Both the position numbers and the translations under genes were made by a program. This document shows, piece by piece, positions 1 to 9,162 of a DNA stretch of 64,000 nt. How positions within the stretch are numbered: the first letter of the stretch is position 1; every line of letters begins with the position of its first letter. Location: contig NZ_RJJR01000014.1 of NCBI RefSeq assembly GCF_003721595.1, forward strand, positions 159,343 through 223,342. The letters run 5' to 3'. Below the pieces are notes generated by a model. It did not search any database, had not been told where the DNA came from, and worked only from the letters and a program-made list of their open reading frames with translations. Source of the stretch: Hanamia caeni (lineage in GTDB: Bacteria; Bacteroidota; Bacteroidia; Chitinophagales; Chitinophagaceae).

Positions 1-391
1 TTTTCAACAACTGCGTTTCTTCTCCGCGGATAGAAAGGCTGTTCAGCATTTTGTACACCACGGTAGCAGTAACGACGGTGCCTTTGTAAAGTGATTCTTT
101 TTCTTTGCGGCCATCTTCATAAGTGGTTTTATTTTTTGGAAAATCTTTTTGCCCGTCAAGATAAATGCGAAGCGTATTGTCGTTTACCTCGATGTGGATT
201 TTGTCGGGGCTCACAGTTGATTTTTCTACCGTAACACTTTCCTTGTTTCCTTCCACAAAAGTGACCTGTATGTTTGGGCTGATGATCACTTTGGTAAAAG
301 GCGCAACGGAAGTGGCGGTTTGAGCCTGGGATGCTTGTGCTGCAAGAATTACGAGGCCTGCCATGAAGATTTTTAAAGTGCTGAATTTCAT
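1..391 (-). CDS. GIN-domain (DUF2807) secreted protein, 3' end beyond the window
   Basis: Reading leftwards from the ATG at 391, 130 codons stay open to the window edge, so the C-terminus is missing. Residues 1-24 form a signal peptide ending in SQAQ. The following stretch (VAPFTKVIISPNIQVTFVEG, then ESVTVEK, HIEVNDNTLRIYLDG) is the repetitive beta pattern of the GIN / putative auto-transporter adhesin head domain (DUF2807). Such proteins are predicted surface or periplasmic beta-helices of unknown role. A second, complete family member lies at 37855-38559. Family assignment is from pattern recognition; function is unknown. A copy of the recurrent AT-rich intergenic element (539-557) lies about 150 bases upstream in the same orientation. 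Confidence 0.75.
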   Translation of the reverse strand, partial: MKFSTLKIFMAGLVILAAQASQAQTATSVAPFTKVIISPNIQVTFVEGNKESVTVEKSTVSPDKIHIEVNDNTLRIYLDGQKDFPKNKTTYEDGRKEKESLYKGTVVTATVVYKMLNSLSIRGEETQLLK

Positions 392-538
392 TTTGAAAAA
401 GTTTTTGTTTTTGAATTTTGTTGAAATCATTTTTTGCTTACAAAAAATGCTGATTTCATTGCAACGTTTGCCTGCAGCAAAAAGTTACAAGCCAAATGTC
501 CTTTGCTTTATTTTTTACCATTGCATTCATGACTTTTA

Positions 539-557
539 CAGTAAACCAACAAATAAT
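539..557 (-). repeat. Recurrent AT-rich intergenic element, copy 1
   Basis: The plus strand reads CAGTAAACCAACAAATAAT, identical over 19 bases to 4924-4942. It lies about 148 bases upstream of the GIN gene starting at 391, in that gene's orientation. It is one of about a dozen related copies (see findings). Confidence 0.5.
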
Positions 558-594
558 CTGAATTTTCATTTCCGATTTTCATATTTTCTCATTA

Positions 595-634
595 GCAAAT
601 TAGCTAATCAGCTAATCATCACATTAGCTAATCA
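595..634. repeat. Octamer array, 5 units of 8 bases, ending in a stop codon
   Basis: Five consecutive octamers: GCAAATTA, GCTAATCA, GCTAATCA, TCACATTA, GCTAATCA. The last unit ends exactly at 634, and its final three bases (632-634) are the TGA stop of the permease gene on the minus strand. The word is the same as in the array at 18282-18329. Read on the minus strand, each regular unit (TGATTAGC) contains TGA and TAG. Confidence 0.75.
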
Positions 635-3061
635 TTCGCTGCGCAAACTATCCACGGGGTTTGCCGTAGCTGCCTTGATGGCCTGGAAGCTAATCGTAGC
701 AAGGGCCACAACCGCTGCGAGCAATGCGGCAATTAAGAACACCCACCATTGTATCGGCACCCGGTAGGCGAAGCCCTGCAGCCATTGGGAGATGGCATAC
801 CACGCTATCGGAAATGCGATAATGGTTGCTATCAAAACAAGCTTTAAAAAATCTTTTGACAGTAAGGCTACTATGGAACTTACTTTTGCGCCCAAAATTT
901 TTCTAACACCAATCTCCTTTACTCTTTGTGTAATTTCAAAAGCGGATAAGCCAAATAATCCCAGGCACGCAATCATAATTGCGATAAAGGCAAAGGTTGT
1001 AAAAAGTGTTTCCTGCCTTTGTTCGCTTTGATAAAGCTTGTTGTAATTATCATCGAGGAAGGTAAATTGATAAGGAAATTCAGGAAGATATTTTTTCCAT
1101 ACTTTTTCTACAGATGCCAACGCTTCCTGTTGATTATCGCCAGCCAGTTTTATTGAGAGATTGTTGAATGCCATATTTTGTGTTGCAGGAGGGTTCAGCA
1201 AAATCATCGGAACAATTTCATGTTGCAATGATTCAAAATGAAAATCTGCCATTACGCCTATTACTTTTCCCTTCGCTCCTCCGTACGCAAAATTCTTTCC
1301 AATAGCTTCCTGTGGCGACTTCCAGCCTATGGCTTTTACTGCTGACTCGTTTAAAATGAAATTGGAAGTATCCATGCTAAATGACCGCGAAAAATTTCTT
1401 CCGGCAACTATATGAATTCCATAGGTTGGTACAAAATCATAATCCGCAGACACGAATTTAATATCTGCAGTCACCGGCTGCATAGAATCGCCCACCATTG
1501 TTGAGGCCCCGCTTGCATCGAGCAACCTGCCTGTTGGAATGCGCGAGGAACGGCAAACTTCGCTGATATTGTGGTTTTGCAACAAATCGTTTCTGAAAGC
1601 ATCATAGCTTGTTTTTACAGAATTATAATAGGGCAGCGTAATTATATGCTCTTTGTTATAGCCCAACGAAGCGTGCTGCATAAAGCGCAATTGCTGAAAC
1701 ACAATAATTGTGGTGATGATGAGCACAATAGAAATGGTGAACTGCGCTATCACCAACACTTTTCGGAATGACATATTTCCTCCGGCTGATTTAAACAATC
1801 CTTTCAGTGTTTTTACCGGTTGAAATGAAGACATGAAAAGAGCAGGGTAGATGCCGGATAACAATCCAACTACGAATGGCGTAATGAACAGTGGCACAAG
1901 AATCTGCCATTTCAACAAAATGCTTATAGAAAGCTGTTGCGCTGTGACTTTGTTGAGCCAGGGCAAAGTAAAATACAGAAATAGAAAGGCAAGAAAGATA
2001 GCAATCCATGTGATAATAACTGATTCGCTCAGGAACTGGAAAATCAATTCTTTTTTGCGTGCGCCCACTACTTTGCGGATACCAATTTCTTTTGCCCGCA
2101 ACGCAGACCGGGCGGTGGAGAGGTTCATATAATTAATGCACGCTATCAGCAGGATAAATAAAGCGATAGCAGAAAAAATGTATACCCTCGTGATGTCGCC
2201 GTTTGCTTCAGCTTCATAATCGGTGTGAGAATACAAATGAATATCTGTAAGCTTCTGCAGGTCAAGCTTTGTAAATTTTGATGGTTGATTGGGGCCATAT
2301 TGTCCGGTCATTCTTTTATCAAGAAAATCCGGAAATCGCGCTATCATCTTTTGCGGATCATAATGTTCGGGTAGTTCAATAAAAGTAAAAAATGAATTAT
2401 TGCCCCAGTTTGTGCGGAGTTTTTCTGCCCCGTAAATAGTAGAATCATTTAGCGTGCTGAAAGAAAGCAGCACCTGCGGGTGCATAAAGGAATTTTCAGG
2501 GAAGCCCGCAAAAATGCCAGTCACTTTTACGTCAAACTGGTTGTTAACCCTTATCATTTTGTTCATCGGATCTTCATTGCCAAAATATTTTTCAGCTACG
2601 TCTTTGGTAAGCATAACACTATAAGGATCCGCCAGGGCCGTTGCAGGATTTCCCTCCAGAACTTTCAATGTAAAAACTTTGAAAAGATTGCTGTCTGCTG
2701 CATATACATTTGTTTCAGCAATAATTTTATCATCGTATTTAAATGGAATGGTGCCGATATTCAGCAGTCGCGTCATCTTTTTTATCTCCGGAAAATCTGT
2801 CGGAAAATAATATCCGAATGGGGGAGACACGGTGCTCAGCTTTAAGGAAACTACGCCTTCTGAATTATTAAAGCTTCGTGTAACGCGGTAAATGTTTTCA
2901 GCATTTTTATTATACCGGTCATAGCTCAATTCATTAATTACATAGGTGGTAATCAGCAGGCAACAGGTAAGACCGATAGTAAGCCCGAAGATATTGATGA
3001 ATGAAATAAACTTATACTTCCGCAGATTTCTGAAGGCAATCTTTATATAATTCTTAATCAT
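632..3061 (-). CDS. ABC transporter permease, MacB-PCD/FtsX type
   Basis: An 809-residue integral membrane protein of the common Bacteroidota class with an N-terminal transmembrane helix (about residues 17-37), a large extracytoplasmic MacB-type domain, and two FtsX cores. The first core (about 290-440) contains the cytoplasmic motif AKEIGIRKVVGA. The second (C-terminal 120 residues) has VKEIGVRKILGA followed by three hydrophobic helices and ends in ATANPVDSLRSE. These motifs contact the partner ATPase in the family. The MIKNYIKIAFRNLRKYK start was chosen over an in-frame start 12 codons upstream because it is the family's usual N-terminus. No ATPase gene is adjacent; the nearest is at 24649. 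The substrate cannot be told from sequence; relatives export peptides, lipids or drugs. The stop codon lies in an octamer array. Confidence 0.9.
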   Translation of the reverse strand: MIKNYIKIAFRNLRKYKFISFINIFGLTIGLTCCLLITTYVINELSYDRYNKNAENIYRVTRSFNNSEGVVSLKLSTVSPPFGYYFPTDFPEIKKMTRLLNIGTIPFKYDDKIIAETNVYAADSNLFKVFTLKVLEGNPATALADPYSVMLTKDVAEKYFGNEDPMNKMIRVNNQFDVKVTGIFAGFPENSFMHPQVLLSFSTLNDSTIYGAEKLRTNWGNNSFFTFIELPEHYDPQKMIARFPDFLDKRMTGQYGPNQPSKFTKLDLQKLTDIHLYSHTDYEAEANGDITRVYIFSAIALFILLIACINYMNLSTARSALRAKEIGIRKVVGARKKELIFQFLSESVIITWIAIFLAFLFLYFTLPWLNKVTAQQLSISILLKWQILVPLFITPFVVGLLSGIYPALFMSSFQPVKTLKGLFKSAGGNMSFRKVLVIAQFTISIVLIITTIIVFQQLRFMQHASLGYNKEHIITLPYYNSVKTSYDAFRNDLLQNHNISEVCRSSRIPTGRLLDASGASTMVGDSMQPVTADIKFVSADYDFVPTYGIHIVAGRNFSRSFSMDTSNFILNESAVKAIGWKSPQEAIGKNFAYGGAKGKVIGVMADFHFESLQHEIVPMILLNPPATQNMAFNNLSIKLAGDNQQEALASVEKVWKKYLPEFPYQFTFLDDNYNKLYQSEQRQETLFTTFAFIAIMIACLGLFGLSAFEITQRVKEIGVRKILGAKVSSIVALLSKDFLKLVLIATIIAFPIAWYAISQWLQGFAYRVPIQWWVFLIAALLAAVVALATISFQAIKAATANPVDSLRSE

Positions 3062-3191
3062 GACAAAAAATTGAAAGTGGCCAATCGAACATATCAATGT
3101 TCTTCCTTAACCAAGAAATTTAATGCCATGTATTTTCCTGTTAATTTTCAGTCATTTATGGAATGAGAAAAACAATAACTGTCCGGTTTTG

Positions 3192-3218
3192 ATACAGTTA
3201 GTGTATTAATCTGATACA
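3192..3218. promoter_or_regulatory. Alternating half-sites ATACA-N5-TGTAT-N7-ATACA
   Basis: Three five-base half-sites alternate in orientation: ATACA at 3192-3196, TGTAT at 3202-3206 and ATACA at 3214-3218. They give two overlapping perfect dyads about 130 bases upstream of the permease start at 3061. This could be an operator for the permease gene; no cognate regulator is encoded nearby, so it is only a candidate. Confidence 0.3.
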
Positions 3219-3241
3219 AAAATCTTTCAGATATCGTAAAA

Positions 3242-4165
3242 TCAACCAGGATTATTTATCACTTCCTTCAGTCCGCTTTCATAACTGGTGGGCATAAGTG
3301 AAAATCTTTTTTCAAATTTGGAGCTGTCAAAAAAATAGTCGCGGTCATTTTGATATTGCATTTCTTTCAGTTCTTTCATCATCCCTGAAAAAAAGCTCAT
3401 CAAGCCGATTATAGTTTTTGAGAGGACAAAATAGTTTGGCTTCGCTCCATATTTTTCTGCAATGAAGTGGATAAAATCTTTTCCTGTCCATTTTTGTGAC
3501 GAGGTAGGCAAATGCCATGTTTGGTTGTAAGCATCCTCAGTGTTTCCGAGCAGGGCCACTGCTTTTGCCGCATCAGGCGTGTAAGTGAAGGAATGAATAA
3601 AAGAAGCGCTTGATTGCCACATCGCTTTTTGCTTCTTTTTATATTTGTCGATTACGAGCAGATTTAGAAAACCTGTTTTTACATCCGGGCCATAAAAATC
3701 TGCACTGCGTGCTACGAGCGCTTTTAATCCCCTGGTTTTAATGGCGTCGAAAATCATTTCCAACAACGCGGCGCGCACTTTACCTTTTTCAGACCGGGGA
3801 GCAATACGCGAATTTTCAGTCATGTGTGGCATTTCATCCGGCGCATACGCATACACGTTGTCGAAAAAGACAAGCCGTGCCTGGTGATGAATACAGGCGT
3901 CAATTGTGTTTTGCATGATAGCAGGCCAATCTTTTTGCCATATTTTTATTTTGTATTCCAGGCCTGCAGTCAGGTAAACAATATCTGAACCTTTTACAGC
4001 CTCATCTACCTTTTGCTTATCAGTAAGGTTTGCTTTAAAAAGCTCATCCTGTTCATTTACTTTTTTAGGATTCCGGGAAACAAGCCTTATCCTGTCGGTA
4101 TATTTTTTTAGTTCTTTCGCAAGCGGAATTCCGATTGCGCCGCCGGAACCAAGAATGGTTTGCAT
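3242..4165 (-). CDS. NAD(P)-binding epimerase/dehydratase-like protein
   Basis: A 307-residue Rossmann-fold protein of the extended/atypical SDR group. The N-terminus carries the dinucleotide-binding loop GSGGAIG (about residues 6-12) after a first beta strand. A VYLTAG stretch marks beta-4 and DNVYAYAPDE the region of the usual active site; the canonical YxxxK is not obvious, so catalysis is unproven. The substrate is unknown. The GNAT gene lies 12 bases upstream on the same strand, so the two are probably co-transcribed. Related Bacteroidota proteins are annotated NAD-dependent epimerase/dehydratase. Confidence 0.75.
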   Translation of the reverse strand: MQTILGSGGAIGIPLAKELKKYTDRIRLVSRNPKKVNEQDELFKANLTDKQKVDEAVKGSDIVYLTAGLEYKIKIWQKDWPAIMQNTIDACIHHQARLVFFDNVYAYAPDEMPHMTENSRIAPRSEKGKVRAALLEMIFDAIKTRGLKALVARSADFYGPDVKTGFLNLLVIDKYKKKQKAMWQSSASFIHSFTYTPDAAKAVALLGNTEDAYNQTWHLPTSSQKWTGKDFIHFIAEKYGAKPNYFVLSKTIIGLMSFFSGMMKELKEMQYQNDRDYFFDSSKFEKRFSLMPTSYESGLKEVINNPG

Positions 4166-4177
4166 AAAATAAGTGGT

Positions 4178-4678
4178 TTAATTAAATAATTTTGTTTTCT
4201 GATTAAGCGTTTTCATCATCCACACATCACAACCAGTGTGCCCGCTGTTGCCTAAAGGTTGAGGGATATATTTGAAACCGTTTTTTTTGTACATCTCAAT
4301 GGCGTTGGATAATTCAGGCATCGTTTCAATATACATTTTTAAAAACCCATTTTTCAATGCCTCCTGAATGCATTTGTCCAAAAGCGTTTGTCCATAACCG
4401 TTACCCCTGAACTTATTCGCGACATACATTTTTACCAGTTCGCAGGTATCCGGCGGCAATCCTTCTGTAGGGAAAATTCCGGCTCCGCCTGCAATTTCAT
4501 TATTGGTTTCAATCACAAAATAGGCAGACCGTTTTTCGGAAAACAAATCGCTGAGATGGTCGGTGCTTTCATCAAAATAAACGGTTCCTTTTTTTACCGC
4601 ATTAAATTCTTCGAGGGAATTGCGGATAATTTTTGCAAGGGCAGCATTATCGGCAGCCGCGATTCTTCTTATTTGCAT
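4178..4678 (-). CDS. GNAT family N-acetyltransferase
   Basis: A 166-residue protein with the GNAT fold. The acetyl-CoA pyrophosphate-binding motif A is seen as VKMYVANKFRGNGYG (residues 82-96, RxxGxG), preceded by beta-4 and followed by the helix TLLDKCIQEAL. The C-terminus has the usual YKKNGF motif B, typical of the RimI/ElaA-like branch. It would transfer an acetyl group from acetyl-CoA to an amine; the substrate is unknown. It sits 12 bases upstream of the epimerase-like gene in a two-gene unit. The upstream flank is a flavoprotein remnant whose reading frame overlaps the first ten bases of this gene. Confidence 0.85.
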   Translation of the reverse strand: MQIRRIAAADNAALAKIIRNSLEEFNAVKKGTVYFDESTDHLSDLFSEKRSAYFVIETNNEIAGGAGIFPTEGLPPDTCELVKMYVANKFRGNGYGQTLLDKCIQEALKNGFLKMYIETMPELSNAIEMYKKNGFKYIPQPLGNSGHTGCDVWMMKTLNQKTKLFN

Positions 4679-4923
4679 ATTTTTTGTTTTTTACAAACGG
4701 CGATAAAATTAGCTATAAAATACCTTGCAGAAGTAGGAGTGATTTTTTGTGTTTGGGGTAAGGCTTTATTTTCCATGTAAAACTTTTCAATTTGCGACTT
4801 ATCACCAAACACAAGGTTACGCACATTTGAATGCAACCCGTCGGCTCCTACCACCAAATCAAAATCGGCTATTCTTCCGTTGCGAAATGTTACCGTTGTT
4901 TTGGCGGCGGAGGTGTCACCTTT
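4669..4923 (-). pseudogene. Remnant of an FAD-dependent monooxygenase
   Basis: The minus strand is open from about 4923 to 4669 and encodes VTFRNGRIADFDLVVGADG followed by LHSNVRNLVFGD. That is the DG motif region of PHBH/TetX-type flavin monooxygenases (GADGxxSxVR). Homology stops after FGDKSQIEKF; the remaining 35 or so residues do not match the family, and the N-terminal GxGxxG FAD-binding part is absent upstream. It is therefore an internal fragment of a gene about 1.1 kb long. The left end runs into the GNAT gene start and the right end meets a copy of the recurrent element (4924-4942), suggesting deletion junctions at both sides. Confidence 0.6.
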
Positions 4924-4942
4924 CAGTAAACCAACAAATAAT
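4924..4942 (-). repeat. Recurrent AT-rich intergenic element, copy 2
   Basis: CAGTAAACCAACAAATAAT on the plus strand, a perfect 19-base match to 539-557. It is flanked by GAGGTGTCACCTTTC, which also forms the left arm of the terminator hairpin at 53766-53798, so two dispersed sequences meet here. Confidence 0.5.
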
Positions 4943-5044
4943 GTTTTTTCTTATTTCACACGGTTGCTATTCAACATTTTTTTGAATTCTGAAACTATTC
5001 AATATCTTCCCAAAATAATCACAAATAACTTTCGTTACTGCTTT

Positions 5045-6916
5045 ATGAAATTTTTTTTTGTATTCATGGCATTGCTGACCATCGCCTGTTCTCTCTCAGC
5101 ACAAACAAACACCGATGATGAGAAAAACGTGGTAATCACTAATTCTGTAAGGGAATTTTCTTTTGTAAAAGGCAATACCGCCCATCCTGTGCAGATTAAA
5201 GAAGAAAGCCAACGCTCGTATACCTGCAATAATTATCGCACTGAAGTGCCCATTGTTGAATTTTACAACGACGTGGTTTCGGTGGATGATGTGGATATAA
5301 AAACAGAGGGGTTAAAGAAAAATGGTATTAAACCCAATTATGAATATTATGATGTAGACGGTACTTTTTATTCTGATGCGCATGTGTGCTATTTCAAATT
5401 ACCGATTCTAAAAAAAGGAAGTACCTCGGAAGTTACTTTTAAAAAGACAACACTTGATCCGCGCTATTTTTCCACTGTTTATTTTATGAGCGGGCAGCCG
5501 ATTGCAGCGCAGCAAATAAAATTAAAAGTTCCTTCGTGGATGCAAATAGAAATTAAAGAACTCAATTTTAAGAATTACCAAATCACAAAAAATATTTCTA
5601 CGGATGGTGGCGCTACTGTTTATACCTACAACATGAAAAATATGCCTGCTGCGAGTAACGAAAATGACGCTCCTGGCCCCGGTTATTATATGCCTCATAT
5701 TTTAGTATTGTGTAAGTCGGCAAAACCCGCAGATGTAAAATATAATTATTTTAATACGGTGAGCGACCAGTATGCCTGGTACAGAAGCCTCGTTCAGCAA
5801 ATCGGCGACGACAATGCTATTATTAAAGCAACGACAGATGAGATCATCAAAGGCGCCGCAACAGACGAGCAAAAAGTGAAGGCAATTTTTCAGTGGGTGC
5901 AGGACAACATCCGGTATATTGCTTTTGAAAACGGGATAGCAGGTTTTAAGCCGGAGAAGGCGCAGGAAGTATTGAGGAAAAAATATGGCGACTGCAAAGG
6001 CATGGCCAATTTACTAACAGAAATGTTGCGCTCCATAAACCTTGACGCAAGAAGATGCTGGATTGGCACGAAACATATCGCCTACGATTACAGCACGCCT
6101 TGCCTTGCTGTTGACAATCACATGATTTGTGCGTGGATAAAAGATGGCAAACCTGTTTATTTGGACGCTACTGAAAAATATATTGGTTTTGGAGAAATTG
6201 CTGAAAGAATTCAAGGCCGCCAGACTTTAATAGAAAACGGCGACAGTTATTTATTAGAAAGAGTGCCGGTAGAAAAAGCCACGCAAAATACATCTACTGA
6301 ATACAGGAAATTTTCAGTAGATGGAAACAATCTTAAAGGCCACGTAAGTCAGGTGTGGAAAGGTGAAAATAAAGAATGGATGCTTACCGTGCTGAATAAA
6401 ATTAAAGACCAAAAAAGGGAAGAAGCATTGAAGCAGTTTCTTTCAGAAGGGAATCCGAAATTTGAAATCAGCAATTTGAAAATTGATAATCTTTCAAACT
6501 ATAATGCCGATTTGAAAGTGGAATACGATGTGGTTTGGAAAGATGTACTTTCTGTGTTTGATAAGGAAACTTATGTTTCTGTTGACAACCGGCGACATTT
6601 TGAAAGCGCAACCATTGATACTTTGAAAAGGAAACTGCCTTACTGGTTTGATTTTAAAGATGACAAAGTTTTTGAGACTGAAATCGCCATTCCAAAAGGC
6701 AAAACGATAACGGATTTACCTAAAAATATAGCTGTTAAAAATACCGGTTATAATTTTTTGGCATCGTATAATATAGAAGGCGACAAACTGGTTTATAAAA
6801 ATGAAATTTTATTGAACAATACCGATTTGCAGCCTGAAAATTTTTCAAGATGGAATAAAGATATTAAGCAGCTTACTGATTTTTATAACCAGCAAATTGT
6901 ATTTACTCAAAACTAA
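5045..6916 (+). CDS. DUF3857 / transglutaminase-like secreted protein, intact triad
   Basis: The ATG at 5045 gives 623 residues beginning with a signal peptide (KFFFVFMALLTIACSLSAQ); the longer in-frame extension upstream lacks family character and runs through repeat sequence. The N-terminal half is a DUF3857 beta domain. The central part is a transglutaminase core with Cys317 (GDCKGMA), His359 (DNHMICAW) and Asp374 (YLDATEKY), the complete papain-like triad. The C-terminal part is a DUF3858-like beta domain. The protein is exported and predicted periplasmic or outer-membrane-associated; members are suspected peptidases or amidases, but the reaction is unknown. The stop lies 5 bases before a second DUF3857 gene, so the two are almost certainly translated from one mRNA. 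TAACTTTC at about 5025 is a near -7 element. Confidence 0.85.
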   Translation: MKFFFVFMALLTIACSLSAQTNTDDEKNVVITNSVREFSFVKGNTAHPVQIKEESQRSYTCNNYRTEVPIVEFYNDVVSVDDVDIKTEGLKKNGIKPNYEYYDVDGTFYSDAHVCYFKLPILKKGSTSEVTFKKTTLDPRYFSTVYFMSGQPIAAQQIKLKVPSWMQIEIKELNFKNYQITKNISTDGGATVYTYNMKNMPAASNENDAPGPGYYMPHILVLCKSAKPADVKYNYFNTVSDQYAWYRSLVQQIGDDNAIIKATTDEIIKGAATDEQKVKAIFQWVQDNIRYIAFENGIAGFKPEKAQEVLRKKYGDCKGMANLLTEMLRSINLDARRCWIGTKHIAYDYSTPCLAVDNHMICAWIKDGKPVYLDATEKYIGFGEIAERIQGRQTLIENGDSYLLERVPVEKATQNTSTEYRKFSVDGNNLKGHVSQVWKGENKEWMLTVLNKIKDQKREEALKQFLSEGNPKFEISNLKIDNLSNYNADLKVEYDVVWKDVLSVFDKETYVSVDNRRHFESATIDTLKRKLPYWFDFKDDKVFETEIAIPKGKTITDLPKNIAVKNTGYNFLASYNIEGDKLVYKNEILLNNTDLQPENFSRWNKDIKQLTDFYNQQIVFTQN

Positions 6917-6921
6917 ACTCA

Positions 6922-9162
6922 ATGAAATATAATTTTATTTATGTGGCAGCGCTTTTGCTCGCAGGCGTTACTAACGTTAATGCACAAACGAAAGACGAAG
7001 CCCGGTACCGTAAACAATCTGAAGAAATTCGCAAAGACGTGTGGGGCTGGAATCTGCCGCAGTTTAATGTAAGAAATATTCCCGCAGAATACAGTAAGGC
7101 TTCAAAAGTAATTATTGCCTCACGCACTGAATTAACAGCAGAAAGCAAAACGAAACTGGCCTATTACGGTTTGGCCTTTGGAACCAATAAAGAGCAAAAA
7201 TTAACTGAGATAGTTCGCGAGATGGTGAAGCTAAATGATAAAACGGCCGTTGATGAATATTCACAATTAAGTTTTACTCAATTTGAAAAAGAAAGCGGTT
7301 TTTATCACCCCGATAAATCTACTTCTTATTTAGGAGCGCGGGTTATAAAGCCTGATGGAAAGATAGAAGAAATAGATGCGGATGATATTGTTTTGACGCA
7401 GGATGAATCTTTGGAAAAGAAAGCAAAAGTGGCGATTCCAAACCTGCAGCCGGGCGATATTCTCGATTATTTTATCGCAACCGCACAATCATTAACGAAT
7501 GATAACTCCATAAAACCCTACCAGGTGATCCTTTTTTCTGATGCGCCGGTTTTAAATCTTTCTTTTCATGCGCAATTAGGAAAGAAGTATGGCATTCAAT
7601 ACCGCAGCTACAATGGCGCTCCGGATATGAAAGTGAGTAAAAATGATGAAGATGATATTATTGCAGATGTGGTAAAAACCAACATTCCTCCTTTTGAAAC
7701 TTCGCTTTGGGTGGCAGCGGCGCGGCAATTGCCTTTTATCCGCATGAACATTTCGCTGGGAGCAGGAGGGGCCAACTATTTTCATGACAAAATTAAACCG
7801 GGTTCAATTTCAAAGAACTCAGATCCGGACGATTTTATCCAGGGAAAAGTTCAGGAACTTTCCACCGCTACCTACGGTGTTTTAATCGCCAAAGACGGCA
7901 AGAAAGAATACCGCCATATTGAAAACGAAGCAAAAAGAATGGCCAAACAATGCAATGTGGAGTATAAAAATTTGAATGATGAAGAAAAAGCAATCTGGCT
8001 CTTTTACACAATCAGGTTTACTCAATTATTAAACTTCGACATTAACCAACTGTCGAAAACAATCCATATCGGGAATTATAGTTTTAATCATGTGGCTTTT
8101 CCAATTTATGCTACTTTTAAATCAGCGGGACTTGAACCTGGCGTGTTAATAAGCAGCGACCGTACGGGATTCCGGCTGAAGGAAATCCTGAGCAAAGATG
8201 ATCTTCTCCTCACGACATTTATTCCGGGGTCACAAAAATTTTTCTCTTTTCAATCGGTGTATGATCTGCCGCTTAGCACACCATCCGATATTGAAGGACT
8301 GAAGGATGTAAGATCTTTTATTTACAATCCCAGGTCAAAGCCAAAAGCTGATAATGGCCAGGAAGTAAAGGCAAGCACTTCCGATAAAAATGCACACATC
8401 GAAAATCTTCAGTTGTCGCTAACTCCTGATAAAAATAATCTTACTGTTCATCGCTCTACAACTTTAAAAGGATTTTATAAAATGGATGCTCAAAGAGCTT
8501 TGATTTTGTATGAAGATTATTATGAAGAAGAAAGAAAATCTTTTCACGAAGAAAAATCTTTAATTGAATCGCTGGAAGATGGCAAACGATCAGCAAAAAG
8601 TGTGGATGAAGTAAAAAATGCATTTAAGGAAGCCCGTAACAAGCAAAAAGATCAATTTGTGAGTGAGGCAAAAGAATGGTTTAACCAGGATGTTAGCGAT
8701 TTAAAAGATTATAAAACCGACACGCTTGGCGTAAGAATTTCAGCGCCAAATTTTGTGTATAGTTCTAGTTTCAATTTAAATGGTCTTGTGAAAAAGGCGG
8801 GTAATAATATTATTGTTGAAATTGGTAAAATTGAGGGCGAGCCATTAATAATTAAACCGGAGCAACGCAAACGCGATATTGATATGTATGCGCCTTTTGC
8901 CAGGAGTATAGAATATAATATTGAATTCCAAATCCCCGATGGCTATACGGTTCAGGGCATTGAAGCGCTGAATAAAAATGTTACCAATGAAACTGGTTTT
9001 TTTATTGCTGAAGCAACTACTTCCGGAAAGACTGTTACGATAAAAGTAAAAAAGCATTACCTGCATAATTATGAGCCTTCAAAAAACTGGGATAAGCTTA
9101 TTGAATTTACAGATGCCGCCGGTGATTGGGCCAATAGTAAATTGTTGTTGAAAAAAAGCTGA
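6922..9162 (+). CDS. DUF3857 secreted protein, transglutaminase triad lost
   Basis: A 746-residue paralogue-like partner of the preceding gene, five bases downstream. Residues 1-22 are a signal peptide (ending VNAQ). The DUF3857 domain follows (SYLGARVIKPDGKIEEIDAD; PNLQPGDILDYFI). In the transglutaminase region the core helix is present (HVAFPIYATFKSAGLEPGVL), but Cys is replaced around GNYSFNHVAF and no DxHxxxW or LDATE motif follows. The fold seems retained without catalysis. The C-terminal 250 residues are charged, then beta-rich. An inactive partner encoded beside an active enzyme suggests a heteromeric complex or a substrate-binding role; this is inference. Confidence 0.8.
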   Translation: MKYNFIYVAALLLAGVTNVNAQTKDEARYRKQSEEIRKDVWGWNLPQFNVRNIPAEYSKASKVIIASRTELTAESKTKLAYYGLAFGTNKEQKLTEIVREMVKLNDKTAVDEYSQLSFTQFEKESGFYHPDKSTSYLGARVIKPDGKIEEIDADDIVLTQDESLEKKAKVAIPNLQPGDILDYFIATAQSLTNDNSIKPYQVILFSDAPVLNLSFHAQLGKKYGIQYRSYNGAPDMKVSKNDEDDIIADVVKTNIPPFETSLWVAAARQLPFIRMNISLGAGGANYFHDKIKPGSISKNSDPDDFIQGKVQELSTATYGVLIAKDGKKEYRHIENEAKRMAKQCNVEYKNLNDEEKAIWLFYTIRFTQLLNFDINQLSKTIHIGNYSFNHVAFPIYATFKSAGLEPGVLISSDRTGFRLKEILSKDDLLLTTFIPGSQKFFSFQSVYDLPLSTPSDIEGLKDVRSFIYNPRSKPKADNGQEVKASTSDKNAHIENLQLSLTPDKNNLTVHRSTTLKGFYKMDAQRALILYEDYYEEERKSFHEEKSLIESLEDGKRSAKSVDEVKNAFKEARNKQKDQFVSEAKEWFNQDVSDLKDYKTDTLGVRISAPNFVYSSSFNLNGLVKKAGNNIIVEIGKIEGEPLIIKPEQRKRDIDMYAPFARSIEYNIEFQIPDGYTVQGIEALNKNVTNETGFFIAEATTSGKTVTIKVKKHYLHNYEPSKNWDKLIEFTDAAGDWANSKLLLKKS

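Noticed and set aside
363..767. 134-codon plus-strand frame
   Set aside because: It overlaps antisense the GIN gene start, the intergenic region and the permease end; composition is random-like and no family is recognisable.
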